Notes: generated from the sequence alone by a model not told the origin. Shown: positions 1 to 8,329, numbered from the stretch's first letter. The stretch: 49,148 nt of DNA from Ectobacillus panaciterrae DSM 19096 (GCF_000430785.1 NZ_AUMR01000049.1:1-49148), one strand, 5' to 3'. Numbers and translations are program-made.

Positions 1-323
1 AACAACCATCAGGAGTGGAAACCATTTATGTTGATTCTGGAGCAGATGCTGCGGATTATCGGATTATGAAGTTAGCAGAAAAAGGAGATATAATCGTTAC
101 GCAAGATTATGGTCTTGCTTCGCTAGGTTTAGCAAAAGGGTGTACGGTTCTTCACCATAATGGGTATAGCTATACAAATGAAAACATTGACCAATTATTA
201 CAAACACGTTATTTGAGTGCAATGGCTCGAAAAAGCGGAAAGCGTACAAAGGGGCCAAAACCATTTACATCAGAAGATAGGGAGAAATTTAGGGGGCTTT
301 TTAAAAGAGCGATTTCACGTTAA
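1..323 (+). CDS. yqxD: YaiI/YqxD family protein (UPF0178), 5'-partial
   Basis: C-terminal about 107 residues of a YaiI/YqxD (DUF188, UPF0178) protein; the family is usually near 150 residues. The frame is open to the first base of the window, and the GTG at 15 lies inside the conserved part, so the true start is upstream. Visible family features are [20 protein letters not shown], then [19 protein letters not shown] (PIN-like acidic positions) and the C-terminal [16 protein letters not shown]. The biochemical role is not established; the fold is related to PIN nucleases. In many Bacillaceae the gene sits near dnaG/rpoD, but nothing here shows that context. The stop codon lies inside a 14-bp inverted repeat. 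Confidence 0.85.
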   Translation, partial: QPSGVETIYVDSGADAADYRIMKLAEKGDIIVTQDYGLASLGLAKGCTVLHHNGYSYTNENIDQLLQTRYLSAMARKSGKRTKGPKPFTSEDREKFRGLFKRAISR

Positions 324-394
324 AAAAGAACTGTCCATTTTTAAGGAAAACCTAGAAAAATAATATTGTGACAAGTATTTCAGTTCTTTTTTAA
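320..394. repeat. 14-bp perfect inverted repeat around the yqxD stop
   Basis: TTAAAAAAGAACTG at 320-333 and its exact reverse complement at 381-394, separated by 47 bases. It contains the yqxD stop codon. The loop is long for an intrinsic terminator, so it could be a terminator variant or the ends of a small inserted element. Confidence 0.5.
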
Positions 395-781
395 AGCCTT
401 ACACTACACTCACATGAATAAACAGTATAATTATTTCCTGTAAAGAAAGAGTGCAATTCTTATTCTGGAATTGCGCCCGATTGCGGAAGATCAAGAAAAT
501 GATTATGATTGCTGCTTATAGCTTGTTGTACTAACGTACCCGTTCAAGAAAAGCGTACCTTTCAGCAAAAAGCCAAAGGGTACACTTTTGTGTGCAGTAT
601 TATTCTTTTCTTAGCTGGTAATGCGTAAGCCTGTTACACGGTAGTTTGCTTATACTCTACGAATCACTTTTTTGTTTTTTTCCATTTTAAATTATTTGAT
701 TGAGTGTTACCTGCGATCTAAAAAGGAGTTCGAATAAACGCAAAGTAAGGTAATATCTTAAAGTTTGATTAATTGATTTTC
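395..781. other. Intergenic stretch without a recognised gene
   Basis: AT-rich non-coding sequence. The only clear structure is a 7-bp hairpin at 453-474 (GCAATTC/GAATTGC). No start codon with a ribosome binding site and no convincing reading frame were seen. Confidence 0.5.
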
Positions 782-1435
782 TTATCGAATGTACTTGTGC
801 GAGCCGTCACAGTAGGGCTGCTTTTGAGATAGTCCACAAGTGCAATCATTTAATCCCTTTCCATTGAGAATTTGCTGCATACATTTTTCAACCCTTAACT
901 CTCGAGTTTTGGATTGTTTGGGTTCAGAAAAATAAAGAATATATGCTCTTTGCCGTCCCGGCGTCAATGCTTCAAAAGCAGTTTTCAAGGCAGGGATTTC
1001 ATCGAATTTATTTTGAAATTCTTCAGGAATTATGAATTCTGTATTCTTTTTAAAATTCACTTCCAAACCGGCTTTTTCAACTTCAATGGCTTCATAAATA
1101 TAGGCTTTCAAAATGGTTTCCATTTCAACTATTTCTTGAACATTGGTGAACCGAATCTGGCGCGCCGCCTGTACATTCTCCGTTTGTTGGATTAGAATCC
1201 CATGGGCATCCTGTAACAAGGCACCTTTGTGAAACAGAAGCGCACAATATTCTTTAAATCCATGTATTAAAACTATGTTTTTTTTCTCAAACGTGTAACA
1301 AGGATGCATCCACTTAAATTCTTCGGTCAGCTCACAGTCAAGAACGATATTTCTCAACTTCTCATATGCTTCCTTCCACTTTTTAGCTTTACTTAAAAAT
1401 TCATCAACCTTAGGATTCATTCTACTATTTGTCAT
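782..1435 (-). CDS. YdeI/DUF1801-type protein with C-terminal CDGSH iron-sulfur motif
   Basis: 217 residues. The body matches the YdeI/OmpD-associated, DUF1801-like family: an N-terminal domain with HPCYTFEKKNIVLIHGFKEY, and a C-terminal segment with ALTPGRQRAYILYFSEPKQS followed by an EKCMQQILNGKGLND-type end. After that end the chain continues with CTCGLSQKQPYCDGSH, which fits the CDGSH [2Fe-2S] signature C-x-C-x2-S-x3-P-x-C-D-G-S-H. The protein therefore joins a YdeI-like domain to a mitoNEET-like cluster site. The ATG at 1435 follows GAGGGGTG; a TTG sits just upstream. Substrate and role are unknown; a redox or iron-sensing function is inference. A degenerate copy of its own 5' end lies immediately upstream. 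Confidence 0.75.
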   Translation of the reverse strand: MTNSRMNPKVDEFLSKAKKWKEAYEKLRNIVLDCELTEEFKWMHPCYTFEKKNIVLIHGFKEYCALLFHKGALLQDAHGILIQQTENVQAARQIRFTNVQEIVEMETILKAYIYEAIEVEKAGLEVNFKKNTEFIIPEEFQNKFDEIPALKTAFEALTPGRQRAYILYFSEPKQSKTRELRVEKCMQQILNGKGLNDCTCGLSQKQPYCDGSHKYIR

Positions 1436-1453
1436 CAAGGAACACCCCTCTTC

Positions 1454-1550
1454 AATTTTTCGATCAGCTGACAGTCAAGAATGATCATTCTCAATTTCTC
1501 AAATTCTTTCTATCACTTTTTGGCTTTACTTGAATATTCATCAACCTTGA
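1454..1550 (-). pseudogene. Decayed copy of the 5' end of the YdeI/CDGSH gene
   Basis: About 97 bases closely matching the region around 1325-1417 of the neighbouring gene (both contain CAGTCAAGAA, TTTGGCTTTACTT or TTTAGCTTTACTT, and ATTCATCAACCTT). It is read in the same direction and interrupted, so it is a partial tandem duplication. The sequence from 1551 to about 1680 is not recognised. Confidence 0.6.
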
Positions 1551-2009
1551 ATATTTTCCATGACCCACTTGGCAAGCTTGCTCGAATCGGTTTAGGCGGA
1601 TCAAACCTTCTCGATCGATGTGGTGAACTGAAAATCCAATTTGATTGAATGTTTCAATCATTTTCATCAAATCACATTTAAGAATAAAATTGCTTATTTA
1701 TTACTTAATGATAATGATAACTTAGAGTTCAATTTACTTCCTAACAATTCCTTCTCTTATTCCACAAAATGGCCCGTTTGTTGAATAGCGAATAATAACC
1801 TAATCTCTCCTTAAACTACACTTTTATATATATTTCTGTATAAGGATTACTACCAACATATTTGTCCAGAAAATCACCACTTTCTGAACACTCCCTTTTT
1901 TATTTAGCTATGTTAATCTTTAATGTTGATATTTTGATGATAAAAAAGAATAGTAACTTCTATAACCTCATCATATCACTTTACAATGTTGTATATTCTA
2001 TACATGTGA

Positions 2010-2038
2010 AGTTTACATAACATGTCATTATCGGAAGT
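2010..2038 (-). other. dif-like site A
   Basis: On the + strand AGTTTACATAA (2010-2020), a 7-base centre CATGTCA, then TTATCGGAAGT (2028-2038). Read on the minus strand this is a XerC-type arm followed by a XerD-type arm. The XerD-side arm is identical to that of the Bacillus subtilis dif site as I remember it. The centre is one base longer than the usual 6, so recombination competence is uncertain. Confidence 0.55.
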
Positions 2039-2252
2039 TAGATTTTATCAAAAATCCTTTTATACTAAGGATTTCTCTTAATCTCCAATATTATGAAATA
2101 TGCAGGATTTTATACATGCCTGTAATGGTGCGAGTTTGGGATCTCTGGTTATGTACTAGATATGCTAAAAATGCAATATTTTACCGATTGAAATTATCTT
2201 TTAAATTATTATGAATTTGAATCGACATTTTATACAAAATACCTTTACATGC

Positions 2253-2290
2253 AAAAAGAGCCACATTTAATGGCTCTTTTTGTATTTTTT
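2253..2290. terminator. Bidirectional intrinsic terminator
   Basis: AAAAAGAGCCA, a 7-base loop, TGGCTCTTTTT and further T residues; T-rich on both strands. Confidence 0.75.
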
Positions 2291-2470
2291 TTAGCATGTG
2301 ATGGTACCACATGCCCATCAAGCTAGTGAAGGACAAGATGCGGATTGAAGTATAAGTGCACTGCTATGTATCTTCAATTTGTTTGTCCTCCGTCGTTTTC
2401 TACAAAAATGCCCACGCCAAAGAAGCCCCGGATAAGCAATTTTATATTAACTGGCAGCTCCCTCCTGGAT

Positions 2471-2516
2471 CAACAAAAAAGAAGCATCCAGACCCGGTCG
2501 TCTGCGATGCTTCTTT
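2471..2516 (-). terminator. Terminator of the DJ-1-like gene
   Basis: AAAGAAGCATC (2478-2488) pairs with GATGCTTCTTT (2506-2516), with an inner AGAC/GTCT stem. The T run follows on the minus strand, just after the DJ-1-like stop codon. Confidence 0.8.
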
Positions 2517-2527
2517 GGCTTCCCCTT

Positions 2528-3889
2528 TCATGCGGAAACAGTCTTTCTCCTTACGAAACGTCTGTCTGCCAAATAAACGACGACCAGAGACAACAAGCCG
2601 ACACCGATCGGGATGCCGAACGCTTCGTACGAAAATGGTGCTCCTTCAAGCTTAAGCTGGCTTGTGGCGCGGTACTCGAGCCGCTTGGCGGCGAATTTTG
2701 CCGTCCGGATATCTTCCTGCTTCGCCAAATCTTCAAACGCAGGCTCCATTGCGAACCGCTCCGGCGCATCACTGTGCAGGTAAAGCTGCTCAGCCTTTCC
2801 GCCGTTCTCGTTCCAGTTTCGGATATCGCCCGCAGCGCGCGTCTTAACGTCCGGTCCCACAAAAATCATTTTGTCGAGTTTCGGAGCATCTGCTATTTGA
2901 TATCGAGCGATCAGGTTCAGACCGTGCCGGGTAACAACCGGCTCGCGTTTGCTTGATATCGTCAACGTTGTCGTCGTGCCGGAAGCCCCGTACGTGTCAA
3001 AAACCGAGGATAACATCAGCTCGTCGGCCCCGTCATACAGTAGGACCCCGTTCTTTTTTTTGCTCCATTGAAACGCGTTGTTCAAAACATAGACGATATC
3101 GCTCAATCCGGTCGTGAAAGGCTCCATTTGCGGATGCTGAACAAAATCGTAGGAAGGGTAATTCATTTCCTTCGCCACTTTCTCCGCTGTCGGCTCTCCC
3201 ATTTGCCGGGATATGACGTACAGCGTGGCATCGATCCCCGAAGTCAGGCCGGCCGAAGAGACCATGTTGCCGTCAGGTACGTAACGCTGATCCCTTTTCC
3301 AGGTAATCTCGGTATATTTCTTTTCCCATCTTCCGATATTTTTCCAATGCGCTGCCGCAGATTTTCCGTTCAGCAGGCCGGTATCCGCCAAATTTTCCGC
3401 TCCATCGCAGATGGACAACAAGGTCGTTTCCTTGCCGGAGTGTTTCCTTATCCAATCGCGGACAGGCTTGTATTTCGCCTCATCCAAAATCGGCATGTAA
3501 GGGATCACGATTATATCCGGACCTTTGCCCGTCAATTTGTCTAACTCGTCGAAAGTGTAATGTGGTACGACATCAAGGCCGCCTGTTAACGATTTGATGT
3601 TTTTGTCGGGAGCTACCGCAAACACATTGTATGAGCTCGTCATGGAGAACATTTCGTATGGTACGAGAAAATCGAACACCTCGGTCACTTCATTCGCCAA
3701 AATAACGGCCACTGTCGGCTTTTTCGAATCATAGGCAGGAGCTTGAATGCTTTGTAAAGAAACAGGAACCGGCTTATCGTAAACCGACATAGTCTCCTGC
3801 AGCGTGCTCATGAAACCGATCGCTCCGGTTCCTCCCACAAACAGAACGAAAACGCACACATACACGATGAAACGCCATACTTTTTTCAA
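2528..3889 (-). CDS. Membrane-anchored DJ-1/PfpI (class I amidotransferase-like) protein
   Basis: 453 residues from a TTG start preceded by GGGGGAAAAC. An N-terminal hydrophobic segment (about residues 5-28) and a C-terminal one (about 425-443), followed by the basic end RRFVRRKTVSA, suggest anchoring at both ends with the bulk outside the cytoplasm. Residues about 55-230 are a DJ-1/PfpI domain of the GlxA/AraC-linked type: TVAVILANEVTEVFDFLVPY at the start and a nucleophile elbow LLSICDGAENLADTGLLNG, with Cys as the likely reactive residue. There is no helix-turn-helix domain, so it is not a GlxA-type regulator. The function of residues 260-420 is unknown. Its GC content is clearly higher than its neighbours, a sign of transfer. 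Confidence 0.75.
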   Translation of the reverse strand: MKKVWRFIVYVCVFVLFVGGTGAIGFMSTLQETMSVYDKPVPVSLQSIQAPAYDSKKPTVAVILANEVTEVFDFLVPYEMFSMTSSYNVFAVAPDKNIKSLTGGLDVVPHYTFDELDKLTGKGPDIIVIPYMPILDEAKYKPVRDWIRKHSGKETTLLSICDGAENLADTGLLNGKSAAAHWKNIGRWEKKYTEITWKRDQRYVPDGNMVSSAGLTSGIDATLYVISRQMGEPTAEKVAKEMNYPSYDFVQHPQMEPFTTGLSDIVYVLNNAFQWSKKKNGVLLYDGADELMLSSVFDTYGASGTTTTLTISSKREPVVTRHGLNLIARYQIADAPKLDKMIFVGPDVKTRAAGDIRNWNENGGKAEQLYLHSDAPERFAMEPAFEDLAKQEDIRTAKFAAKRLEYRATSQLKLEGAPFSYEAFGIPIGVGLLSLVVVYLADRRFVRRKTVSA

Positions 3890-4023
3890 TTGTTTTCCCC
3901 CATTTATAAATTTATTGGTTTACACAAACGGATTTAGATAATTTCACCAAACTAAACTCATACAAATTTTTTTGATTATCAATTAATCAAAGATATAAAT
4001 ATTTAAAAATACGAAAACTTTAT

Positions 4024-4170
4024 CATTATTTTCCTCCACCTTTTCATTGGATATCGTGGTTTTATCGACTAGGGTTCTGCTTTGTTGGATGATTTCATTG
4101 TACGTCGTTTGATTGCTTCCAAACCCGCAACCTTTTGGGGGATTACCGCAGAATTTTGGAGTACCACCGC
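4024..4170 (-). pseudogene. Decayed copy 1 of a Cys-containing peptide gene and adaptor start
   Basis: About 147 bases matching 8134-8285. On the minus strand it encodes GGTPKFCGNPPKGCGFGSNQ and onward, with two Cys separated by six residues. Compared with copy 2 it has a one-base deletion near its 3' end, which shifts the frame past the normal stop. It retains the GGTGGAGG ribosome binding site and ATG of the following adaptor gene, but the adaptor itself is gone. A 107-codon frame (3983-4306) spans it, but its start lies in a hairpin and it is probably not a real gene. The peptide family is not recognised; a secreted or bacteriocin-like precursor is inference. Confidence 0.55.
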
Positions 4171-4289
4171 CAAATTGAGATAGCGCCATAGAGGCAAGGC
4201 GCTTTAGAGCGTGGCATAAACGGTATTTTTTAGTTGTTATAAAGCAATGAAAAATATTTTTAGCAACCCAAATAGCACAATAAACAGCA

Positions 4290-4333
4290 AAAAAGCTTGG
4301 AGTCATTACATTTTACATTTCCAAGCTTTTTTA
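4290..4333. terminator. Terminator-like hairpin downstream of the response regulator
   Basis: AAAAAGCTTGG (4290-4300) and CCAAGCTTTTTT (4321-4332) with a 20-base loop; T runs on both strands. Confidence 0.55.
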
Positions 4334-4408
4334 TTGCCTAACCTAATTCACTTTTTTATTCCTTCTTCAACTAAAGCGCCCCGAGTTGAAGAATAACAAG
4401 GATTTTTT

Positions 4409-4550
4409 TTAAGTAATTCGTGATACTTTAGTCGAATTTTCATTAGTAACAACTACAAATGATTTGTTCGATGTTATTAACACTTCTTCGATAAAAGAAA
4501 GACCTGGTGCATAAATAAAGCTTCCACCAAGCTTTAATGAGTTTCTCTCC
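4409..4550 (-). other. Unrecognised open fragment, no start codon
   Basis: A frame of about 46 codons, open on the minus strand and ending TAA at 4409-4411, contains GGSFIYAPGLSFIEEVLITS. It has protein-like composition but no start codon and no ribosome binding site. Probably a gene remnant in the gap after the response regulator; family not recognised. Confidence 0.25.
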
Positions 4551-4592
4551 TAAAAGGGGACCCGATAAATTAATTCTGGTCCATTAAAATGG

Positions 4593-5240
4593 CTAATATA
4601 AATCTTCCATTGGCAAAATCCCCAGATTTTTTGCTTTTTTTATCGCTTCCACCCGTGAATTTACTTTTAGTTTTTGAAAAAGTTCTGTCAGACTATATTC
4701 CAATGATCGTTGACTAATCAACAAAGTTTTAGAGATTTCTTTATTGCTAAGTCCCTTTGCCAATTCTCTTAACAGTTTATCCTCTTTTTGAGTAATGGTC
4801 GTTTTTTCATTTGCTTTTTCACTTTCCAAAACAATTTCCTTACGTCTCAATTGTTTAAGGAGCTGCATCGGAACGATAGCTTCTTTCCTAGCTGCGCTGC
4901 GTATAGCCTGGATTACTTGCTCCCTGGTGGATGTTTTTGAAATAAAACCAGAGATACCAGATTCCATCAGCAAATTAAAATGAGGAGCAATTTCAAATCC
5001 TGAATAAATAAGAATGATCGCATCGGGAACAAGGTCAAGGACCTTTCGAGCTAGATCAGCTCCGTTCATATTGGGCATATATAAGTCAAATAGAATCACG
5101 TCAAAATTCTGAAGACGTACCAGATCTGGGACACAATACACGTCCGTCTCAATCGTGACATTCATGTCCTTTTCAGATTCAATTAACAATTTCGTTCCTT
5201 CAACGACCGACCTATGATCATCAACCAATAATATTTCCAT
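4593..5240 (-). CDS. ComA/NarL-type response regulator
   Basis: 215 residues. The N-terminal receiver domain has the acidic pair ILLVDDH (D7, D8) and the likely phospho-acceptor Asp52 in VILFDLYMPNMNG. The C-terminal LuxR/NarL helix-turn-helix spans about residues 150-210, with LLRELAKGLSNKEISKTLLI and the ComA-like RSLEYSLTELFQKLKVNSR. The overall pattern resembles Bacillus ComA. The ATG at 5240 follows AAAGGTG; a GTG at 5249 is in frame. It overlaps the upstream kinase gene by 20 bases, so the two are translationally coupled. Targets are unknown; the flanking peptide/export remnants suggest a peptide-linked locus (inference). Confidence 0.88.
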   Translation of the reverse strand: MEILLVDDHRSVVEGTKLLIESEKDMNVTIETDVYCVPDLVRLQNFDVILFDLYMPNMNGADLARKVLDLVPDAIILIYSGFEIAPHFNLLMESGISGFISKTSTREQVIQAIRSAARKEAIVPMQLLKQLRRKEIVLESEKANEKTTITQKEDKLLRELAKGLSNKEISKTLLISQRSLEYSLTELFQKLKVNSRVEAIKKAKNLGILPMEDLY

Positions 5241-7425
5241 AGTAATCACCTTTTTGTTGTATAGTTGTTGGGATATAAATATCTACCTGAAATCCTTCAT
5301 TAGGAGCTGATGTAATGTCTATTTTTCCATCTAAACTAAGTACCCTATTGGTGATACCTGCAAGACCCATATGTTTAAATGCTCCTTCGAAACTCGATAA
5401 ATCCACTCCGATACCATTATCTTTATACGAATAATGAATTTGTTCTTGATTTCCGCTTAAAACCATTTTTACCTTCGATGCTTTTGAGTGTTTGGTGGCG
5501 TTATTTAACAGTTCTTGAACAATTCGATACATTGCAAGGATTTGATCCTCATTAAGCGGATTTTCCAATTCTAATGCAGAAAATTCAATCTCGTAATTTG
5601 TAAACATCCGAGCGTATGAAAATAAACTTTTTAAAGAATCTACCAGTCCCAACTTTAAGAGAAATGGAGGACGAAGTTCATTACAAGTAATACGAATTTG
5701 ATGAATGGCATCAAGCAATCCTTCCTCAATTTGGATAAGTTCATCTTTTGTTTCCTTATTAAATATTGTGCTGGAGCGTAATGATTCAAGCTTTCGATAC
5801 CAAATAATCAAATCCTGTAAAACAGAATCATGCAAGTCACTGGAAAGTGATGCTCTTTCCTTCTCAGATAGTCGAAATAAAAGCCGTAACATCCATTTAG
5901 GTGTTTCGTTATTCTTGACCATGTCCTCAAGTCTTTTCATCAGATCTTCAATGAAATGAAGATTATCATACAGTATCGAAACATAATGAACGGCGGTGTC
6001 AAGCCATTCCTCTTCCATTTTAACCAAGGTTTGTTCGATCGCCAATTTTAAAAATACCTGCTTTTCCTTGTCGGCAATTTTAATCCATTTCTCATTTTTA
6101 TTTTGGAGAGTTAATTCCTGACCTCTAGGTATTTCTTCAATGGATACACTTTTAATTGGCAATATTTCTTTTACTTCTTCAATCAGGCGTTTTTCCAGTT
6201 CTGTTACTTTCATGACATTAGCAAGGTCGTTAGAGAAACGATTGATACTTTGCTGAAGGGACTTATATCTTTCTTCACTTTTAATTAATTCAAGCTCTTC
6301 TCTTTTTCGTTTCGTAATGTCCTTTACAATACCATGTACTCCATTGAGTTCACCCAAAAGGAAGATCGGAACAAAGGTAATATTGACAATTTTCTCACCT
6401 TGTCCAGAACGTGTAATGCGACATTCGACATCTCTTGGTTCCTTCAATTGCATGACCTCAGATAGGATTTGGTAAACAGGCATGTGATCTTCATCATAAA
6501 TCAAGCCAATAAAACAACGGTCAGGAAGCTGATCCATTTGGATGCCAGTAATCTTTTCAAAGGTTTGATTGGCATTGACAAAATTACCTTTTAAATCAAT
6601 GGAAAATACTCCATCCAAATTATTTTCAAATAAGGACTTATATCTTTGCTCGCTCTCCTCAAGAGCAAGCTCCGACTGTTTTTTTTCTGTAATATCCAAA
6701 ATAATGCCGTCAAGTCGTTCGATAGCACCCATTTTATCCTTATAAGGATGGATGATCATCCTTGCCCATTTTGTTTGATTTTCCATATGGATAAATCGTA
6801 CTACTTCATTAATGGGTAATCCCCTATCCAGCTTTTCCTTTATTTCCCCCATGAGCCTTTCGTTATCATGAGGATGGATATGATCATGTATCCGAATGGG
6901 ATTATACATGATTTCTTCTCTTGGAATCCCGGATATTTGCTCTATGGACTCTGAACAAAATGTATAATGGTGAAAATCGGTGTTTGTGGACATCACAGCT
7001 GCGTTTATGCTGTTTAATATACTTTCAAGCAATTGCTCTGTCTTTTTGCGTTCTGTTATGTCTCTAACTACCGCTACAACATATATAACATTCCCATTGT
7101 CATCAAAAACAGGCTTTACTTTTGTCTCAACATAAATGGTTGAACCCTTTGCATGAATGATTCGATATTCTAAAGCTACAGAAGTTTGGGTCTGAACAAC
7201 TTGGATATGCGATAAGCGGACACGGTCTCTATCCTCCGGATGAATCAGGTCGAATGCATCCATCCCTTCATACTCTTCAATAGTATAACCAGATGTTGAT
7301 TGAAAAGATGGCGATACATATCTCACAATAGCATCATTATCAACCAGAACGATCACATCGGATGTATTCTCAGCAATGATTTTGTACCTTTCCTCTTTAC
7401 TCAACAGATTTTGATTATTTTTCAA
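5221..7425 (-). CDS. Cytoplasmic PAS-PAS-PAS sensor histidine kinase (HisKA_3)
   Basis: 734 residues with no transmembrane segment. Three PAS/PAC units: about 10-130 (YKIIAENTSDVIVLVDNDAI ... VVAVVRDITERK), 130-255 and 260-385 (each ending in a DITEKK or DITKRK-type motif). A coiled region follows, then the HisKA_3 phosphoacceptor helix with LSSDLHDSVLQDL (His near residue 531), and a HATPase domain with the N-box LLNNATKHSKASKV and the G-box DNGIGVDL. The class is NarX/ComP-like, but without the ComP membrane domain, so the signal is probably cytosolic (redox, ligand or protein). It forms an operon with the ComA-like regulator. Confidence 0.9.
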   Translation of the reverse strand: MKNNQNLLSKEERYKIIAENTSDVIVLVDNDAIVRYVSPSFQSTSGYTIEEYEGMDAFDLIHPEDRDRVRLSHIQVVQTQTSVALEYRIIHAKGSTIYVETKVKPVFDDNGNVIYVVAVVRDITERKKTEQLLESILNSINAAVMSTNTDFHHYTFCSESIEQISGIPREEIMYNPIRIHDHIHPHDNERLMGEIKEKLDRGLPINEVVRFIHMENQTKWARMIIHPYKDKMGAIERLDGIILDITEKKQSELALEESEQRYKSLFENNLDGVFSIDLKGNFVNANQTFEKITGIQMDQLPDRCFIGLIYDEDHMPVYQILSEVMQLKEPRDVECRITRSGQGEKIVNITFVPIFLLGELNGVHGIVKDITKRKREELELIKSEERYKSLQQSINRFSNDLANVMKVTELEKRLIEEVKEILPIKSVSIEEIPRGQELTLQNKNEKWIKIADKEKQVFLKLAIEQTLVKMEEEWLDTAVHYVSILYDNLHFIEDLMKRLEDMVKNNETPKWMLRLLFRLSEKERASLSSDLHDSVLQDLIIWYRKLESLRSSTIFNKETKDELIQIEEGLLDAIHQIRITCNELRPPFLLKLGLVDSLKSLFSYARMFTNYEIEFSALELENPLNEDQILAMYRIVQELLNNATKHSKASKVKMVLSGNQEQIHYSYKDNGIGVDLSSFEGAFKHMGLAGITNRVLSLDGKIDITSAPNEGFQVDIYIPTTIQQKGDYYGNIIG

Positions 7426-7603
7426 TGCTATCCCCTCCTGGGATCAATCGTATAGTATTAATTATAAAGGCCAAATAATCTATCCAACACGCAAAAAAAT
7501 AGTAAGTGCCCGCAATAATTCACTTCTATCGTATATACGGTGGTGTATTATCAAGACAATTCGGACATGAAAAGATGGATAATTTAAGAAAATTAATAAA
7601 AAA

Positions 7604-7635
7604 GCGATGAGATTATTCTCTTCGCCATTTTTTAA
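7604..7635 (-). terminator. Terminator after the ABC exporter remnant
   Basis: GCGATGAGA-TTAT-TCTCTTCGC hairpin at 7604-7625 with A/T runs on both sides. On the minus strand it closes the peptide-export remnant and separates it from the kinase operon. Confidence 0.6.
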
Positions 7636-7649
7636 TATTCATACACTAG

Positions 7650-7825
7650 TCAACCTGCCACCTCCCATTGATCCCTTTTTGGGTCCCCATTCATCTTTTT
7701 TTGTTTCGAATAAAGGTTCTTATAATAACCGTTTTGTTTCATCAGGCTTTCATGATTTCCGCATTCGACGATTTCACCGTTTTTCATCGCAAAAATCGTA
7801 TCAGCATTCAAAACAGTCGAATGAA
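7650..7825 (-). pseudogene. C-terminal remnant of an ABC exporter ATPase
   Basis: On the minus strand, STVLNADTIFAMKNGEIVEC, then GNHESLMKQNGYYKNLY and a short tail ending at TGA (7650-7652). This is the H-loop-distal end of an ABC transporter (permease-ATPase type). Everything upstream is missing: the sequence joins directly, in another frame, to the truncated adaptor gene, so an internal deletion has removed most of both genes. It belonged to the same peptide-export locus as the adaptor and peptide fragment. Confidence 0.75.
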
Positions 7826-8136
7826 GCCTTTATTTTGTCCCCTTGTTTTGTTTCCATCAAAACATCGCCATTTTTAACCTGGTCGCCTACTTTTACTTTA
7901 ATTTCTTTAATCTGTGCTGCTCCTTCACTCATGATCGTCTTTTTGTTTTTTGCTTCTACTGCACCTGAAAAACTGTAATAGGTTGTAATGTTACCTGTTG
8001 TTGCTTTTTCTTCTTCAAAATCACCAGGTCCCTTTGGCGTAAATAACATGGCTGAAATTATAAATGCTGCTACAAGCCCAACAATGGACCAAATCACAAT
8101 CTTCTTTTTACTCTTCTTTTTTTGTTTTGTATTCAT
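7801..8136 (-). pseudogene. Truncated HlyD/MacA-type export adaptor
   Basis: 111 codons. A basic N-terminus, one transmembrane helix (IVIWSIVGLVAAFIISAML), then the start of the membrane-fusion/biotinyl-lipoyl-like domain (TTYYSFSGAVEAKNKKTIMS; KEIKVKVGDQVKNGDVLMET). Normal adaptors are 350-400 residues. After about residue 103 the frame runs into the ABC exporter remnant and stops. Expression signals look intact (GGTGGAGG, then ATG), and the start lies 13-20 bases after the stop of the upstream peptide fragment, so these formed an operon. The product would be non-functional for export. Confidence 0.75.
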
Positions 8137-8285
8137 TATTTTTCCTCCACCTTTTCATTGGATATCTGTGTTTATTTCGACTAGGGTTCCACTGCTATAT
8201 TGGATGGTTTCATTGTATGGTGTTTGATTGCTTCTAAACCCGCAACCTTTTGGAGGATTACCGCAGAATTTTGGGGTGCCACCGC
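8134..8285 (-). pseudogene. Copy 2 of the Cys-containing peptide gene (3' part)
   Basis: On the minus strand it encodes GGTPKFCGNPPKGCGFRSNQ followed by TPYNETIQYSSGTLVEINTD, IQ and a TGA stop just before the adaptor ribosome binding site. The frame is closed by TGA a few codons upstream of the glycines, so the leader and start are lost. It is about 80% identical to 4024-4170. Two Cys spaced by six residues in a Gly/Pro-rich segment could be a processed core peptide, but no family is recognised. Confidence 0.5.
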
Positions 8286-8329
8286 ATATCCATCAAGCTA
8301 AGAGACAATCATCCCAAAAAGGAGTGTTA

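Larger units (their letters stand above)
1551..2527. other. AT-rich intergenic region with dif-like site and terminators
   Basis: No gene recognised. It holds dif-like site A and two terminators (2253-2290 and 2471-2516), listed separately. Short frames on the + strand from 2345 onward are antisense shadows of the DJ-1-like gene. Confidence 0.5.

Noticed and set aside
2345-2956. 203-codon frame on the + strand and other frames opposite the DJ-1-like gene
   Set aside because: Antisense to a coherent 453-residue protein in GC-rich DNA, no ribosome binding site and no family motif.
3983-4306. 107-codon minus-strand ORF as an intact gene
   Set aside because: Its start codon is inside a hairpin, it has no ribosome binding site, and its 3' end is frameshifted relative to copy 2. 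Only the internal peptide-like part is kept, as a remnant.
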